Shown here: piece by piece, positions 46,765-58,432 of the stretch
Layout: each line of letters starts with the position of its first letter
How positions within the stretch are numbered: position 1 is the first letter of the stretch
Assembly: GCF_904849725.1 (NCBI RefSeq)
Contig: NC_058524.1
Span: 487,017,763 to 487,081,762, forward strand
Reading direction: 5' to 3'
Length of the DNA stretch: 64,000 nt
From: Hordeum vulgare subsp. vulgare
Taxonomy: Eukaryota; Streptophyta; Magnoliopsida; Poales; Poaceae
Notes under the pieces: generated by a model
The model's database searches: none
Seen by the model: the letters and a program-made list of their open reading frames with translations, nothing else
Told to the model about the DNA's origin: nothing
Made by a program: the position numbers and the translations under genes

Positions 46765-49700
46765 TTATCGTACTTCAATTATTTTTATGTCCCGGTTTTT
46801 GCCTGTCTCATGGGTCGTCTCGCGAATGAACTCGCAAACATAGTATCCACATAACTTGTTCTCGTGTTCCTGCCTCAAGCACTTTACGAGAACAAAGTTC
46901 AGTCAAAAACATAATCAAGAATTATAATGGTATTGAAACTAGAATAAAGAGATGCGCGGATCTAGCTAGTAGTTACTTACATCTATTTGTTTAAATCTAA
47001 GCTCTTACTTCCAAACACCCCGAGCCTTGGCGGTGAACCGTTTTGAAGCCCTCACAGGAAAAGGAAATGAATAAAGGAGTTCTATATTAATTCCTTGCTA
47101 TCAGGAAATGAACTACAAGTTGCCGATATAGTGTCATAATGATTGAAATTACCTCTGGAGGCATTCCTGCCTCTGCGCCCATTCAGCGAGGGATGTGTGT
47201 TTCGGGTCCATGACTATTACTTGTCCCTCGTCAGGTACAATGACTAACAAAATAAAGTGGAACCTACGCACGCATAACGAGTCAATTATACATTTATAAT
47301 AACATCGAGTAAGCGAAAATAGTATGTGTGTAGTAACACTCACTTGAAGTTGTAAGAAAATAGTATTTCCTTTTTGGTACCGGAAAACCTTAACCCTTGT
47401 ACCAAGTTATTCTCCGTCTCACGTGGCTTCGTTGCGATACTTTGGTGATAAATGTTATATGGGTCAATGAACCCAATGTCATAGATTTGTGCTCTTTTGC
47501 ATTCGAGAATCTTCATTCTACAAAATTAATGTAGTGATGAGTAAGATTATACATGCAAGATCGAGCTGAGTAAGACTTAATGACATAAATTAATAATACT
47601 TACAAACAATATGCAGTGATGATAGATTTGTCGAGGGCGTCTTGTTTGTATAAGTGAAATAATTCGTCGAATTCAATCATTAGCATGCCTTGTCCAGTCC
47701 CGAAATGCTCGTCTTTACATGCAAGGTAGATCCAGTTTTGATGTTCGTTACATGCTTGCATATACCAGTCATGCAATCTTCGCATTTTTGTTGGTAGCTC
47801 GTTGACTAACTCAGGTTTGACGAGAGGAGCCCCGTACCGGTACACGTATGTTATGTCAGCGAATTCCTGCAAATGGTCAAAGTACTCATCAATGGACATG
47901 CCTTGAGCCTTGGCCGCTTCTCTGTATAATGCAACAAACTCCAGATTGATACCACATGTTTCATCATTCCTCTGCTCGACCGTTGCTCCGCTCGAGCACA
48001 CCTTTGAATCGGAATACACTTTGAGAGGGGGGCGCGATTGGTTTTTGTGTTGTCCGAGCCGGGCAACTGAGTTCCCGCTAGACGTACTACTCTTCAACCT
48101 CCCCTTTTTTGCCTGAGCCGACTTGAGAATAGAGCGTTCATAGTCTGCTGGCAACGGTGGTGAGGGATCTGCAACGGTTTTCAGGATTTTCACGCACGCG
48201 GCGTGATCTTCTCGGGTGGTCGGGAACTCTGGCTCTATCGGCTTCTTCTTGTTAGCCGTCTCAATCATCCACTGTTGATGCTGGGCGTCTACCCTCTTAA
48301 TATTATCCTCTCCAGTATAGTCCCAAAGTCTCTTCTCCATATCCTTATGAGGTACTTTTGGGAGGGGCGACAACTTACATTTCGGTGATCAGAACCCCTT
48401 TTTGCCGCCACTATTAGCGGTGGTACGTTTTCGCTTTTTGCTCTGATCCTCAGTGGATGGAGACGGCTGACAGGGCGATGGAGATGGCTGATGCGGTGGT
48501 GGAGACGGCTGCGCTGGAGACTGGTGAGGCGGCGAAGACGACGGTTGTGCTGGAGACTGGTGAGGTGGAGGCGAAGAAGGCTTGCTGCTATGAGGAGTCG
48601 GTGTCCTTGGCGTCCAATTTGGAAGCAAGATGTCCTCCTTTGGCCATACAACAGTTTGTTTCTTGACTTCTCCAAGTTGAGTCAAATCCCTATCTTCACC
48701 TACAGGGTGGTTGAGCTTCAGCTCCTCATAATCTTTCATCACTTCAACCACAGCGACGACAGCGTACCCTTCTGGAACCGGAGAGCAATGCCAAGTTGGA
48801 TTATGTCCAATTGGTATGGCCACGCCGACCGCCACCGTCAACCTTAAGTTAGCAACTTTCACCTGTAGCTCACAAGGTGTGCTCTCTGTGATATCATCCA
48901 CTGGGTAGCGATGCGGAGGATTCGTCGTCAGTGCATCATCACCATCATCCTGGAGCTGCGTGGAAGCGACACTGCTTTTCCGATTCGATGCATCTTCTAT
49001 CATGAGCCGATGAGATTGGCCGCTACCTTGTTGTTTGTTGATTTGATCCTCCTGCAGCCGCTTTACTGCTTCTTCTAGATTATGCAGCCGGACTGCCTCA
49101 GCCGCTTTATCACGTGCATCCTTTTCCTTTCTCCTCTGATGGCTTCTATCGGGAAATCCCTTCCTTTCCTCGGAAAATGCAAGCATCCACAACGGGGAGC
49201 CTGGTAAGCCTTGTGCTCGCCCTTTGTGTTCCTTATTCCCAAGGGCGCGTGTGAGCTCGTCGTTCTCTCTATCGGGAACGAACCGTCCCTTCAACATCAT
49301 GTACCGCATGTCTAATGTCCTCGATGGGTAGGGGATTATCTTTGTGTCTTTGGTTATATATTGCCTTCCCTTCTTCGTCCAACAAGCCCCCATGCCCGTA
49401 AAACCAGTTTCTTCCCCGTTCGAGCCATCTTAAGGGCTCTCGAGTGATATTTTTTTCCAGAAATGATGCCTCAAGTGCTTCCCACTTAGCCATCTTACCG
49501 TCGTAGCCACCAGGCCCCATAATATGGTGGTACTTCTTCTTACCTGCATTAATCTTATTTGTTGCAGACTTTTTCAAGGTGTCCTCCGATTTCTTGTACG
49601 CCACAAATTTGGCCCAGTAGTCTTTTATCTTCTCATAGCCGTGATCGAAATCTGGAGTCTTATCTTTCAAGATAAATTCCTGGTGCAATATTTTTTCGAG

Positions 49701-50426
49701 CCCCTAAATAGATCGGCCATCTTCTTAAGAGCCCACTCTTTGACTTTTTTTCTCCAGGGCCTCTTTTCGCCTCTTCATTTCCTCCTCATTTGGCTCCTCA
49801 TCATCTCGATCCACCTCTGGCGCCGGCAGGGTGAAATGAAGCATGAGCTTTCTCCAAAGGTTTTCTTTGGTTGTTGTGCCGACATATGAGACTCCTTCCT
49901 CCCTTGGCTTAATCCATTCTCGAGTGGTGATAGGGATGTGGTCCCTAACAACAACTCTGCATGCCTTCACAAACTTCTGCTTTACATCTGTGGGAGCAAT
50001 TGGTTGCCCGGCATTTGAGACTGTTTCGATCCTGTATCTCTCACCGTCATCCAGCTTCTTGGTTGGGCCTCGTTTCGTCCGTACTAAAGTTTTGCTCGAT
50101 TCGTAGGGCTAAAAGAAAGAGCGTTAATATATGTATATAGCAGAGGATTAATTTATTAATATATATATATGCACCTCGATGGAGCGGTCGGCTTCTCCCT
50201 CGTCGGCTTCTTCCTCATTGGAGCCGCCGATTCCTCCCTCGCCCGAGGCGTGGGCGTCTACCTCACCGGAGCTTCTACCTCGTGTTTTGAGAGACTCATC
50301 TACCTCGCCGGACACGTTCAGAAACTGATTGGTGACATCGACATCACGAACTAAAATCTCATCCCCGCGGATGACAGCATGCATCACGTCTTCCTGATAT
50401 TCGTCTCTACCGTGTATTGGATCCAT
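46765..50426 (-). pseudogene. CACTA second gene (ORF2) with a Ulp1-like C-terminal region
   Basis: A probable first exon (50426 to about 50170) begins MDPIHGRDEYQEDVMHAVI. The next exon reads RTKRGPTKKLDDGERYRIET, then VVRDHIPITTREWI and DYWAKFVAYKKSEDTLKKSA. After that come KWEALEASFLEKNITREPLR, a Pro/Ser-rich stretch (about 48590-48440) and GMSIDEYFDHLQEFADITYV. Toward the end HFILLVIVPDEGQVIVMD (about 47230) and, in a later exon, HENKLCGYYVCEFIRETT (about 46840) look like the His, Asp and Cys regions of a Ulp1/C48 cysteine protease. Splice sites were not fixed. A T7 run at 49743-49749 and other shifts break the frame. This gene accompanies the transposase in many grass CACTA elements; its role is unclear to me. 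Confidence 0.72.
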
Positions 50427-50618
50427 AGTATCTATAAATTAATTAAACATAAAAAACTAAATTAACTCACAACTAAAACTCCCACTTAAATACATCGAAT
50501 AATCCACTTAATTAATGCAGCATCGAATAATCCACTTAATATTATCGAATATATAATCTGGAATACATAAATAGTAGATCTCTCGAATACAGTAATACAT
50601 CGAATAATATATAACTGA

Positions 50619-51029
50619 TCAACCAACAAAGAGCCGCCGTTGTACTGAGGCGCGGGCGGTGGACACCCAAAGAGCAGGGACCATCACCGGATCATAGCTC
50701 GGGTGAGATCCCTCAAGAACCTGCCAGGTACTGGAGAACCTAGCATCCAACGCCTCCATGTAGCGACGGACGTGCTCGTCCTCCTCCCTGACACGGCGAC
50801 GTACCTCCTCCTCGGGGGCCGGCAACCTAGGCACCGAAAGTGGCCCCCGCGACTGCCACCAAAGAAGCTCCGGGTCGACGACGGGAGCCCGGTTCCTCAC
50901 CAAGTTGCGCGCCCCGGAAGGTAACTCCTCCTAGTGCCAGCCCGGCGGAGCCCAGTCCCGCACATGCTGGCACCTATCAAGCACGTGGTTGCCACCGAGT
51001 CGACGACGAGGATGCGGGCCGGGCTTCAT
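50619..51029 (-). pseudogene. Small CACTA ORF, interrupted by one stop
   Basis: The minus-strand frame begins MKPGPHPRRRLGGNHVLD at 51029, has TAG at 50933-50931, then continues NRAPVVDPELLWWQSRGPLS, MEALDARFSSTWQVLEGSHP and ends ALWVSTARASVQRRLFVG. It lies 190 bp upstream of ORF2 and in the same orientation, and could be an upstream exon or a separate gene. I have seen similar sequence in Triticeae CACTA elements but know no function. The Trp-rich and charged pattern matches no catalytic domain I know. Confidence 0.55.
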
Positions 51030-51081
51030 ATGTCCTACTATTTAAATCCCTACTATTTAATAACTTTTCTAAACTTTTACT

Positions 51082-51173
51082 CCCTCTGTTCCAAAATATA
51101 AGAACTTTTAAAGATTTCATCAGAAAACTAAATACGGAGCAAAATGAGTGAATCTATACTCTAAAATATGTCT
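51082..51173. mobile_element. Half of a Stowaway-type (Tc1/Mariner) MITE
   Basis: TA followed by CTCCCTCTGTTCCAAAATA is the standard Stowaway terminus, and GGAGCAAAATGAGTGAATCT is the conserved centre of the Thalos/Athos type. The second half with the inverted terminus is missing; the match stops near 51173, close to where the palindrome array begins. Confidence 0.75.
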
Positions 51174-51189
51174 AACTGATTCTCTTAAC

Positions 51190-52546
51190 CTTTAAGGGAT
51201 TTAACAAAATGGCGACATTCTGGATGTGTAGAAAATGATCCATATTTTTACTGATCTCATCTACCCTTCTATATGTCACATTGTCTATATTCAAAGGATT
51301 CAAGAAAACCATGACTTCATCATTACCTAGTAGTAATAGGCGCATGATGATATGAAGCTTTACAAAGTTGTTTTGTAACGGAATCCCGAATAGGATAATT
51401 AGCTTTTTGGTACGTAGTTCAAAAAGAGCCATCCGAATATCGCTATTTGGAAGGACTTTGCTGAACTTCATACCAAAAAAACGAATTATTCTATCAGGAA
51501 CTCCGTTCCAAAACAACTTTCGAGAGCTTTATAGCGCCATGCGTCTTTTACTACCAGGTAATGATGAAGCCATGGATTTCCTCAAGAAAACATGACTTCA
51601 TCATAACCTAGTAGTAATAGGCGCATGATGCTATGAAGCTTTACAAAGTTGTTTTGTAACGGAATCTTGAATAGGACAATTAGCTTTTTGGTACGCAGTT
51701 CAAAAAGAGCCATCCGAATATCGCTATTTGGAAGGACTTTGCTGAACTTCATACAAAAAATGAATTATTCTATCAGGAACTCCGTTCAAAAACAACTTTC
51801 CAGAGCTTCATAGCGACATGCGTCTGTTACTATCAGGTAATGATGAAGCCATGGATTTCTTCAAGAAAACATGACTTCATCATTACCTAGTAGTAATAGG
51901 CGCATGATGCTATGAAGCTTTACAAAGTTGTTTTGTAATGGAATCCCGAATAGGATAATTAGCTTTTTGTACGCAATTCAAAAAGAGCCATCCGAATATC
52001 TCTATTTGGAAGGACTTTGCTGAACTTTGTACCAAAAAATGAATTATTCTATCAAGAACTCCGTTCCAAAACAACTTTCGAGAGCTTGATAGCGTCATGC
52101 GTCTGTTACTACCAGGTAATGATGAAGCCATGGATTTCTTCAAGAAACCATGACTTCATCATTACCTAGTAGTAATAGGCGCATGATGCTATGAAGCTTT
52201 ACAAAGTTGTTTTGTAACGGAATCCTGAATAGGATAATTAGCTTTTTGGTACGCAGTTCAAAAAGAGCCATCCGAATATTGCTATTTGGAAGGACTTTGC
52301 TGAACTTGGTACCAAAAAACGAATTATTCTATCAGGAACTCCGTTCCAAAACAACTTTCGAGAGCTTGATAGCGTCATGCGTCTGTTACTACTAGGTAAT
52401 GATGAAGCGATGGATTTCTTCAATACTTTGACAGACAACAACGTGACATATAGAATCTAGCTAGCAACGTTACATAGAGGTGACCAAAAATAATTGAATC
52501 AACTTGTGCACATACATAATGTGGGAGTCTTGATTAATCCATTATT
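51190..52546. repeat. Tandem array of four ~280-bp palindromes
   Basis: TTACAAAGTTGTTTTGTAA recurs at 51360, 51641, 51920 and 52199, a period of 279-281 bp. Within each unit CTTCATCATTACCTAGTAG is mirrored by CTACCAGGTAATGATGAAG, and the match continues through AAAGTTGTTTTG/CAAAACAACTTT to a centre near AATATCGCTATTTGG. The array is thus about eight ~140-bp monomers in alternating orientation. The outer ~100 bp on each side, with TATATGTCAC at 51271 and GTGACATATA at 52443, are also inverted copies, so the whole array is one large inverted repeat. Confidence 0.88.
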
Positions 52547-52629
52547 AACACTAACAATGTTGTTTTCTCTAGCTTAACCTATACCTAAAAGAAAATTCAC
52601 TTAAACATATACAATCTATAATCTACAAA

Positions 52630-52740
52630 TATTCTACAATTTACAAATATCACTTAAATCACTACAAATATCACTTAAGCATTTATATGCTTAAATGATA
52701 TTTGTAGTGATTTAAGTGATATTTGTAGATTCTAGATTTG
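52630..52740. repeat. Imperfect hairpin of ~50-bp arms
   Basis: CACTACAAATATCACTTAAG at 52660-52679 is mirrored by TAAATGATATTTGTAGTG around a centre at AAGCATTTATATGCTT (52677-52692). The outer parts repeat AAATATCACTTAAAT. It is distinct in sequence from the neighbouring 280-bp array. Confidence 0.8.
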
Positions 52741-53307
52741 TATATGCTTAAACACTAACTGTGACCTAAACTAAATGGCCCTAAACTAACTTACTTAGCA
52801 TAAAAGAAACCTGCGTACTTAACCGTAAACTAAAAATAACCTATTAATTAACACTAACTACCTAACCCTAATAACACAAATTTACATAATACAAATAACA
52901 AAAATAACCTATTTAACACTAACCTACCTAACCCTAAATTCACCAAATATTCTACAAATAACACTTAAGCATATACAATAGCAAAATTAAGCAATAATCT
53001 ATAAAACACTAATTAAGCATCTATATACGTACAAAATTATATAAGCATGTCGACGATCGATCGAAAGAGGATAGGAGAGAGGCTCACCAGCGGTAGGGGA
53101 TGTTGGATCAAGGAGGACGGCAGGGCGACGACGGCGGCAAGGAGGGCGGCAGGGCCACGACGACGGTGAGGAGGACGGTAGGGTGACGGTGATGGTGCGC
53201 AGCCTGGCGGCATCGAGCAGTTCGTCCGGTGTTGCACACGAGTGAGAGGAGGAAGAAAGATCGAACCGGCGATTTGGATTGGAAATTCCAACTCCCGCTT
53301 ATATAGG

Positions 53308-53521
53308 CGGAGCTTTAGTCTTGGGTCGGGGCGCGAACCGGGACTAAAGACCCCCTTTAGTCCCGGGTGGAGACACGACCCGGGACTAAAGACCCTTTTT
53401 CGGTAGCCCAAAAGGCGGGAAGCACGGGCCTTTAGTCCTGGGTCGTGGCTCCACCCGGGACTAAAGGGGGTCTTTAGTTCCGTTTCGAGTCGTGACCCGG
53501 GACTAAAGGCCTGGGCTCGCC
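53308..53521. repeat. Internal cluster of CACTA subterminal-type repeats
   Basis: At least seven CCCGGGACTAAAG / CTTTAGTCCCGGG-type words in both orientations occur about 2.3 kb upstream of the small ORF and 6.2 kb from the nearest element end. The words match the element's own subterminal repeats. A 167-codon minus-strand frame across them (53540-53037) is a by-product of the repeats. Confidence 0.82.
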
Positions 53522-54002
53522 CCGGCGCGGCGCACGACAATCTTTACTCCCATCTCGCCGAGGGAGGAGCACTGGCAGTGCTTTATAAGCATTGTCGCGC
53601 CAGCTCATTTGAGCTTCTCTCTATTGCAGGCCTATGGGCCTAACTATCCTCTCGTTGCCTGTTGGGCCTATTGGGCCCGTGGGCCTGCATCCTAGCCCAT
53701 CTGTCGGGTAGGGTTTCTAGTCGTATGCACGCCCTGATTGCCCAATAGGCGGCATTTTTTTACTTTAAAAAATTTTAGTCAGAGTTTATATTTTAATTCT
53801 TTGATATTGAAGATTTTTTTCTCTTTTATTTTAGTTTTCTATTTTAGATTTTAACAAAAAAAACTTTATGAAGATTCTTTTGAATTGATATTTTTTGTTT
53901 CTTTTTAGTTAATGTTTTACTTGATTCTTTTTAACAATAAAACACTTTGATATTTTTAGTTCATTCTTTTTATTTAATGTTTTAGTTTATTCTTTTTAGT
54001 TG

Positions 54003-54700
54003 ACATCACAAATTTTCAACAATTTATGACTTCATTTGATATTTTTCGTGCATTTACTTATTTGTTTTTGAGCTAATTGACCCTGAAATTAAAAAGCACT
54101 ATAAATGAACTCTGAAAATGTTGAAAGTATGCATGGTATCATAATTTCACCCACATAGCATGTGCTAAAAAGTTGAGAGGCTTACGACAAAAATTGGATG
54201 CACTTCGTGTACAAAACGGACAATCTCTTTCGAAGTATCAAGGTTTCGAACGAGAACTCATCTGTTACAAAGGGTTTCAGTTTTTTGAACTTATTTAAAC
54301 TCCATAATTTTTGTGTGTTCAAAATGCACCATTCAAAGGCACATCATAAATTTTCAACAAATTCTGACTTCATTTGGTATTTTTCATGCATTTACTTATT
54401 TCTTTTTTAGCTAATTGACCCTGAAATTGAAAAGCACTAGAAATGAGCTCTGAAAATGTTGAAGGTTGGCATGGTATCATCATTTCACACACATAGCATG
54501 TGCTAAAAAGTTGAGAGGGTTACGACAAAAACTGAATGCACTTCGTGTACAAAACGGATAATCTCTTTCGAAGTATCATGTAACGAGAACTCATCTGTTA
54601 CAAAGGATTTCATTTTTTTGAACTTATTTGAACTCCATACTTTTTATGTGTTCAAAATGCATCATTCAAAGGCACATCACAAATTTTCAACAATTTCTTT
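54003..54700. repeat. ~335-bp tandem repeat, two copies plus a partial third
   Basis: ACATCACAAATTTTCAAC starts units at 54003, 54341 (as ACATCATAAATTTTC) and 54674. Internal landmarks CATAGCATGTGCTAAAAAG and CACTTCGTGTACAAAACGG repeat at the same spacing. The repeat lies just downstream of the transposase gene. Confidence 0.88.
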
Positions 54701-54768
54701 CGATGTATCATTAGTACACATCACATAAAGTTTAATACATTACATAGATTTATATTTCGATCCCTTGC

Positions 54769-57700
54769 CTATGATCGCTTTGGTCGTAACCATGGGGCAT
54801 CTTCATTATTTAACGGGATGCTTGGGTCAATTCTCACTATGAAGGGCGTAATTTCATCAAACTTATTATAATCTGCGGATATGTTTGTCTTGTCCTCGAC
54901 CCCCACGATGTTTCTTTTCCCTGAAAGAACTATGTGACGCTTTGGCTCATCGTCCGATGTATTCATTTGCTTGTTTTTTATTTTTTCGGTCTGGAGGACA
55001 TGTCTTTCACTTAGAAAACCTGAGCCACATCATTGGCTAGGACGAATGGCTCGTGTCTGTAACCAAGATTCTTGAGATCAACTGTTGTCATTCCGTACAA
55101 CTAGTCTACCTTTACCCCTTCTCTATTCATGTTCACCCAACTACACTGAATAAAGGGACCTTAAAAGTAGGTCCGTAGTCAAGTTCTCATATCTCCTCTA
55201 TGTAACCATAGTATGTGTCTTTTTTCCCATTCTCGCATGTTGCATCATAGCGGACACCACTGTTTTGGTTGGTGCTCTTTTTATCTTGGGTGGTCGTGTA
55301 AAATTTATTCCCGTTTATCTCGTACCCTTGGAAATGTAATACAGTCGAAGAAGGTGACGCGGCCAACAAGTAGAGTTGATCTCCAACAGTGTTGTCATTC
55401 ATGAGATGTGCTCGCAACCAATTGCCGAAAGTATCCATGTGTTTTTCTTCAATCCAGGAGATAGCCTTCCCCGGGAACTCGAAGCGTACAAAATTCTTTT
55501 GCTCCTCGATATACGAAGCCACGAAGGTGGAACTTTTTAGAACTGTGTAGTGTGCTTGAGTGAAAGAATGTTCGTCCCTACATATCACTGCTTTCTTTCC
55601 TAGTGTGCCTTTTCCACTCAGTCTCCCCTCATGCCGCGATTCAGGAACACCAATTGGCTTAAGGTCGGGAAGAAAGTCTACACAGAACCCAATGACCTCC
55701 TCTATTCCATAGCCCTTTGAGATGCTTCCTTCTGGCCTAGCACGGTTATGATCATATTTCTTTAAGACTCCCATGAACCTCTCGAAGGGGAACATATTGT
55801 GTATAAATACAGGACCGAGAATGGAAATCTCGTCGACTAGGTGAACCAGGAGATGTGTCATAATATTGAAGAAGGACGGGGGGGCACCAAGTCAAAACTG
55901 ACAAGACATTGGACCACATCCTTCTGTAGCCTTTCCAGACGTTCTCGATCGATTACCTTCTGAGATATTGCATTGAGGAATGCACATAGCTTCACAGTAG
56001 GTAATCGATCATTTTTCGGTCGAAGCCCCCTCAATGCAACCGGAAGCAACTGCGTCATAATCACGTGACAATCATGAGACTTCAGGTTCTGGAATTTTTT
56101 TCTCTGCCATATTTATTATTCCCTTTATATTAGATGAGAAGCCAGCGGGGACCTTCATACTGCTCAGGCATTCAAAAAGATTTCCTTCTCTGCTTTGGTA
56201 AGAGCGTAGCTGCTTAAGTATTGACGCACTTTATCAATCTTCTTGTCGTATGGGTCTTTCATACGTTGCTGCTCCTCCCGTGCTTCTGTTGTATCTTTTG
56301 TCTTCCCATACACGCCCAGGAAGCCTAGCAGGTTCACGCAAAGATTCTTCGTCACGTGCATCACGTCGATTGAAGATCGGACCTCTAGGTTTTTCCAATA
56401 GGGTAGCTCCCAAAATAAAGATTTCTTTTTCCACATGGGCACGTGTCCGGTAACGTCATCTTTCGGAACAGATTGACCGCCAGGACCCTTTCCAAAGATT
56501 ACTATTTGATCCAAATCCTTGACCATAGCCAATAACTCATCACCAGTAGGAGGTTAGGCTTCTTCCGGTGATCTGCCTCACCGTTGAAATGCTTGCCTTT
56601 CTTTCTTATGGGGTGATTGGTCGGAAGAAATTAATGACACCCCAGGTAGACAACCTTCTTAGATTTTTCCAAATATGTACCTTTAGTCTTATCTAAACAG
56701 AGTGTGCATGCATTGTATACCTTGTTTGACTGTCCTGAAATGTTACTAAGAGCAGACCAATCATTGATGGTTACGAACAACAATGCTCGTAGGTCAAATT
56801 CTTGGTGTTTGTGCTCATCCCACACACGTACACCTGGTTTGGCCCACAACTGCAAAAGTTCATCAACTAATGGCCTTAGGTACACATCAATGTCGTTGCT
56901 GGGTTGCTTCGGTCCTTGGATGAGCACTGGCATCATAATGAACTTCCGCTTCATGCACAACCAAGGAGGAAGGTTGTAGATACATAGAGTAACGGGCCAG
57001 GTGATGTGACTGCAGCTCTGCTCCCCAAAAGGATTCATGCCGTCTCTACTTAGACCAAGCCATAAGTTCCTTGGGTCATCTGCAAAGTCCGGCCACTCCC
57101 TATCGATTTTCCTCCACTGTGACCCATTTGTGAGGTGTCTCAACTTTTTCCCGTCTTTCTTATGCTCGTCTTTGTGCCATCGCATCAACTTGGCATGCTC
57201 ATTGTTTCTGAACAGACGTTTCAACCGTGGTATTATAGGAGCATACCACATAACCTTAGCAGGAACCTTCTTCCTGGGGGGGCTTGTCATCGCCCTCAAC
57301 ATCACCAGGGTCATCCTGTCTGATCTTGTAACGACATGCAGTGCATACCGGGCCTTTATCCATATTCTCGTACTTCTCACCACAGTACAGGATGCAACCA
57401 TTAATGCATGCATGTATCTTCTGCACATCTAATCCAAGAGGACAGATAGCCTTCTTTGCTTCGTACGTAGTCTCGGGCAATTCGTTATCCTTTGGAAGCT
57501 TCGGCTCCAATATTTTCAGTAGATTCTCAAATACCTTGTTAGATAAACAAGTTTCTGCCTTCCATTTAAACAGTTCCAATGTGTTACCGAGCTTTGTGCT
57601 GCCATCTTTGCAATTTGGGTACAACAACTTTTTATGATCCTTTAGCATGGCCTCCAATTTCAGCTTCTCCTTTTCTATATCGCATTCTCTCTTTGCATCA

Positions 57701-58014
57701 GAAATGACCCGACCAAGACCATCAGCGGTCTCCTCTGATGCCGGTTGTTCTTTACCTCCTTCTTCATTGTCTTCCATTGTAGTATCACCGTATTCTTCAG
57801 TGAACATAGGATAGTTGTCATCATCATCTTCTTCTTCATTGTCTTCCATCATAACCCCTCTTTCTCCATGCATGGTCAAACAATAATATGTGGGCATGAA
57901 ACCTCCCTGAAGCAAGTGGAGATGAATGGTTTTCGAGCTAGAGTACTCCTTCACATTTCGACAACCAATACATGGACAAGGCATAAAATTATCCACTTTG
58001 TTTACCTCAGCCAC
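54769..58014 (-). pseudogene. CACTA TNP2-type transposase, with frameshifts and stops
   Basis: Order from 58014 down: a transposase-associated N-terminal domain (NFMPCPCIGCRN), a Glu/Asp-rich stretch, IHACINGCILYCGE with a CTACRYKIR cysteine motif, then the Transposase_21 core (LGLSRDGMNPFGEQS, TLCIYNLPPWLCMKRKFIMM, GPKQPSNDIDVYLRPLVDEL, ALLFVTINDWSALSN). Next are SIDVMHVTKNLCVNLLGFLG and VIMTQLLPVALRGL, followed by DUF4218/DUF4216-type regions (MFPFERFMGVLKKY, GYGIEEVIGFCVDFL) and a C-terminus near 54769. Breaks include G7 at 57276-57282, a TAA at 56633-56631, A5 at 56174-56178, T7 at 56095-56101 and G7 at 55878-55884, plus heavier decay below 55187. The intact protein would bind the ends and move the element. 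Confidence 0.92.
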
Positions 58015-58432
58015 ATCGATAAATTTATGCAGGCCTGCAATAAATCCGGAACCACGTCATTTGCCGTACATCCATCGCTTCCGTGCATCGATCTGGCATC
58101 ATACATGAATAGTGAAATGACCACCATACATTAACACATGCAATATTTTTGTATCAATTACAGATGAAAAGGATAAGGTTGCTAACCTCGGTCGAGGATA
58201 CCATTTTTTGTGAACTTAAGTGTGACTCGGGCATTAGTCACCGTACATCCATTGGTGGTTTATCTGTATTATGAAATTAAGTATATAAAAAAACCATTAC
58301 AGAACATCATGAATAGAGAAATGAACAAATTAATACAAGTTCATCATCAAATTAAAACCAAAGCACAACAGTGATCAAATGTTATTATTGCAAAAATAAA
58401 TATATAAAGTTCTCTCATAAAACAACATACAA

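Noticed and set aside
48389..49393. A stand-alone host gene with a Pro/Ser-rich tail
   Set aside because: It lies within CACTA borders and matches the pattern of the element's second gene.
51190..52546. A CRISPR array
   Set aside because: The spacing is ~280 bp, the repeats are palindromic and extend over the whole unit, there are no unique spacers, and the genome is a plant.
53037..53540. 167-codon minus-strand frame rich in FSPG repeats
   Set aside because: It is a translation of the CACTA subterminal-type repeats.
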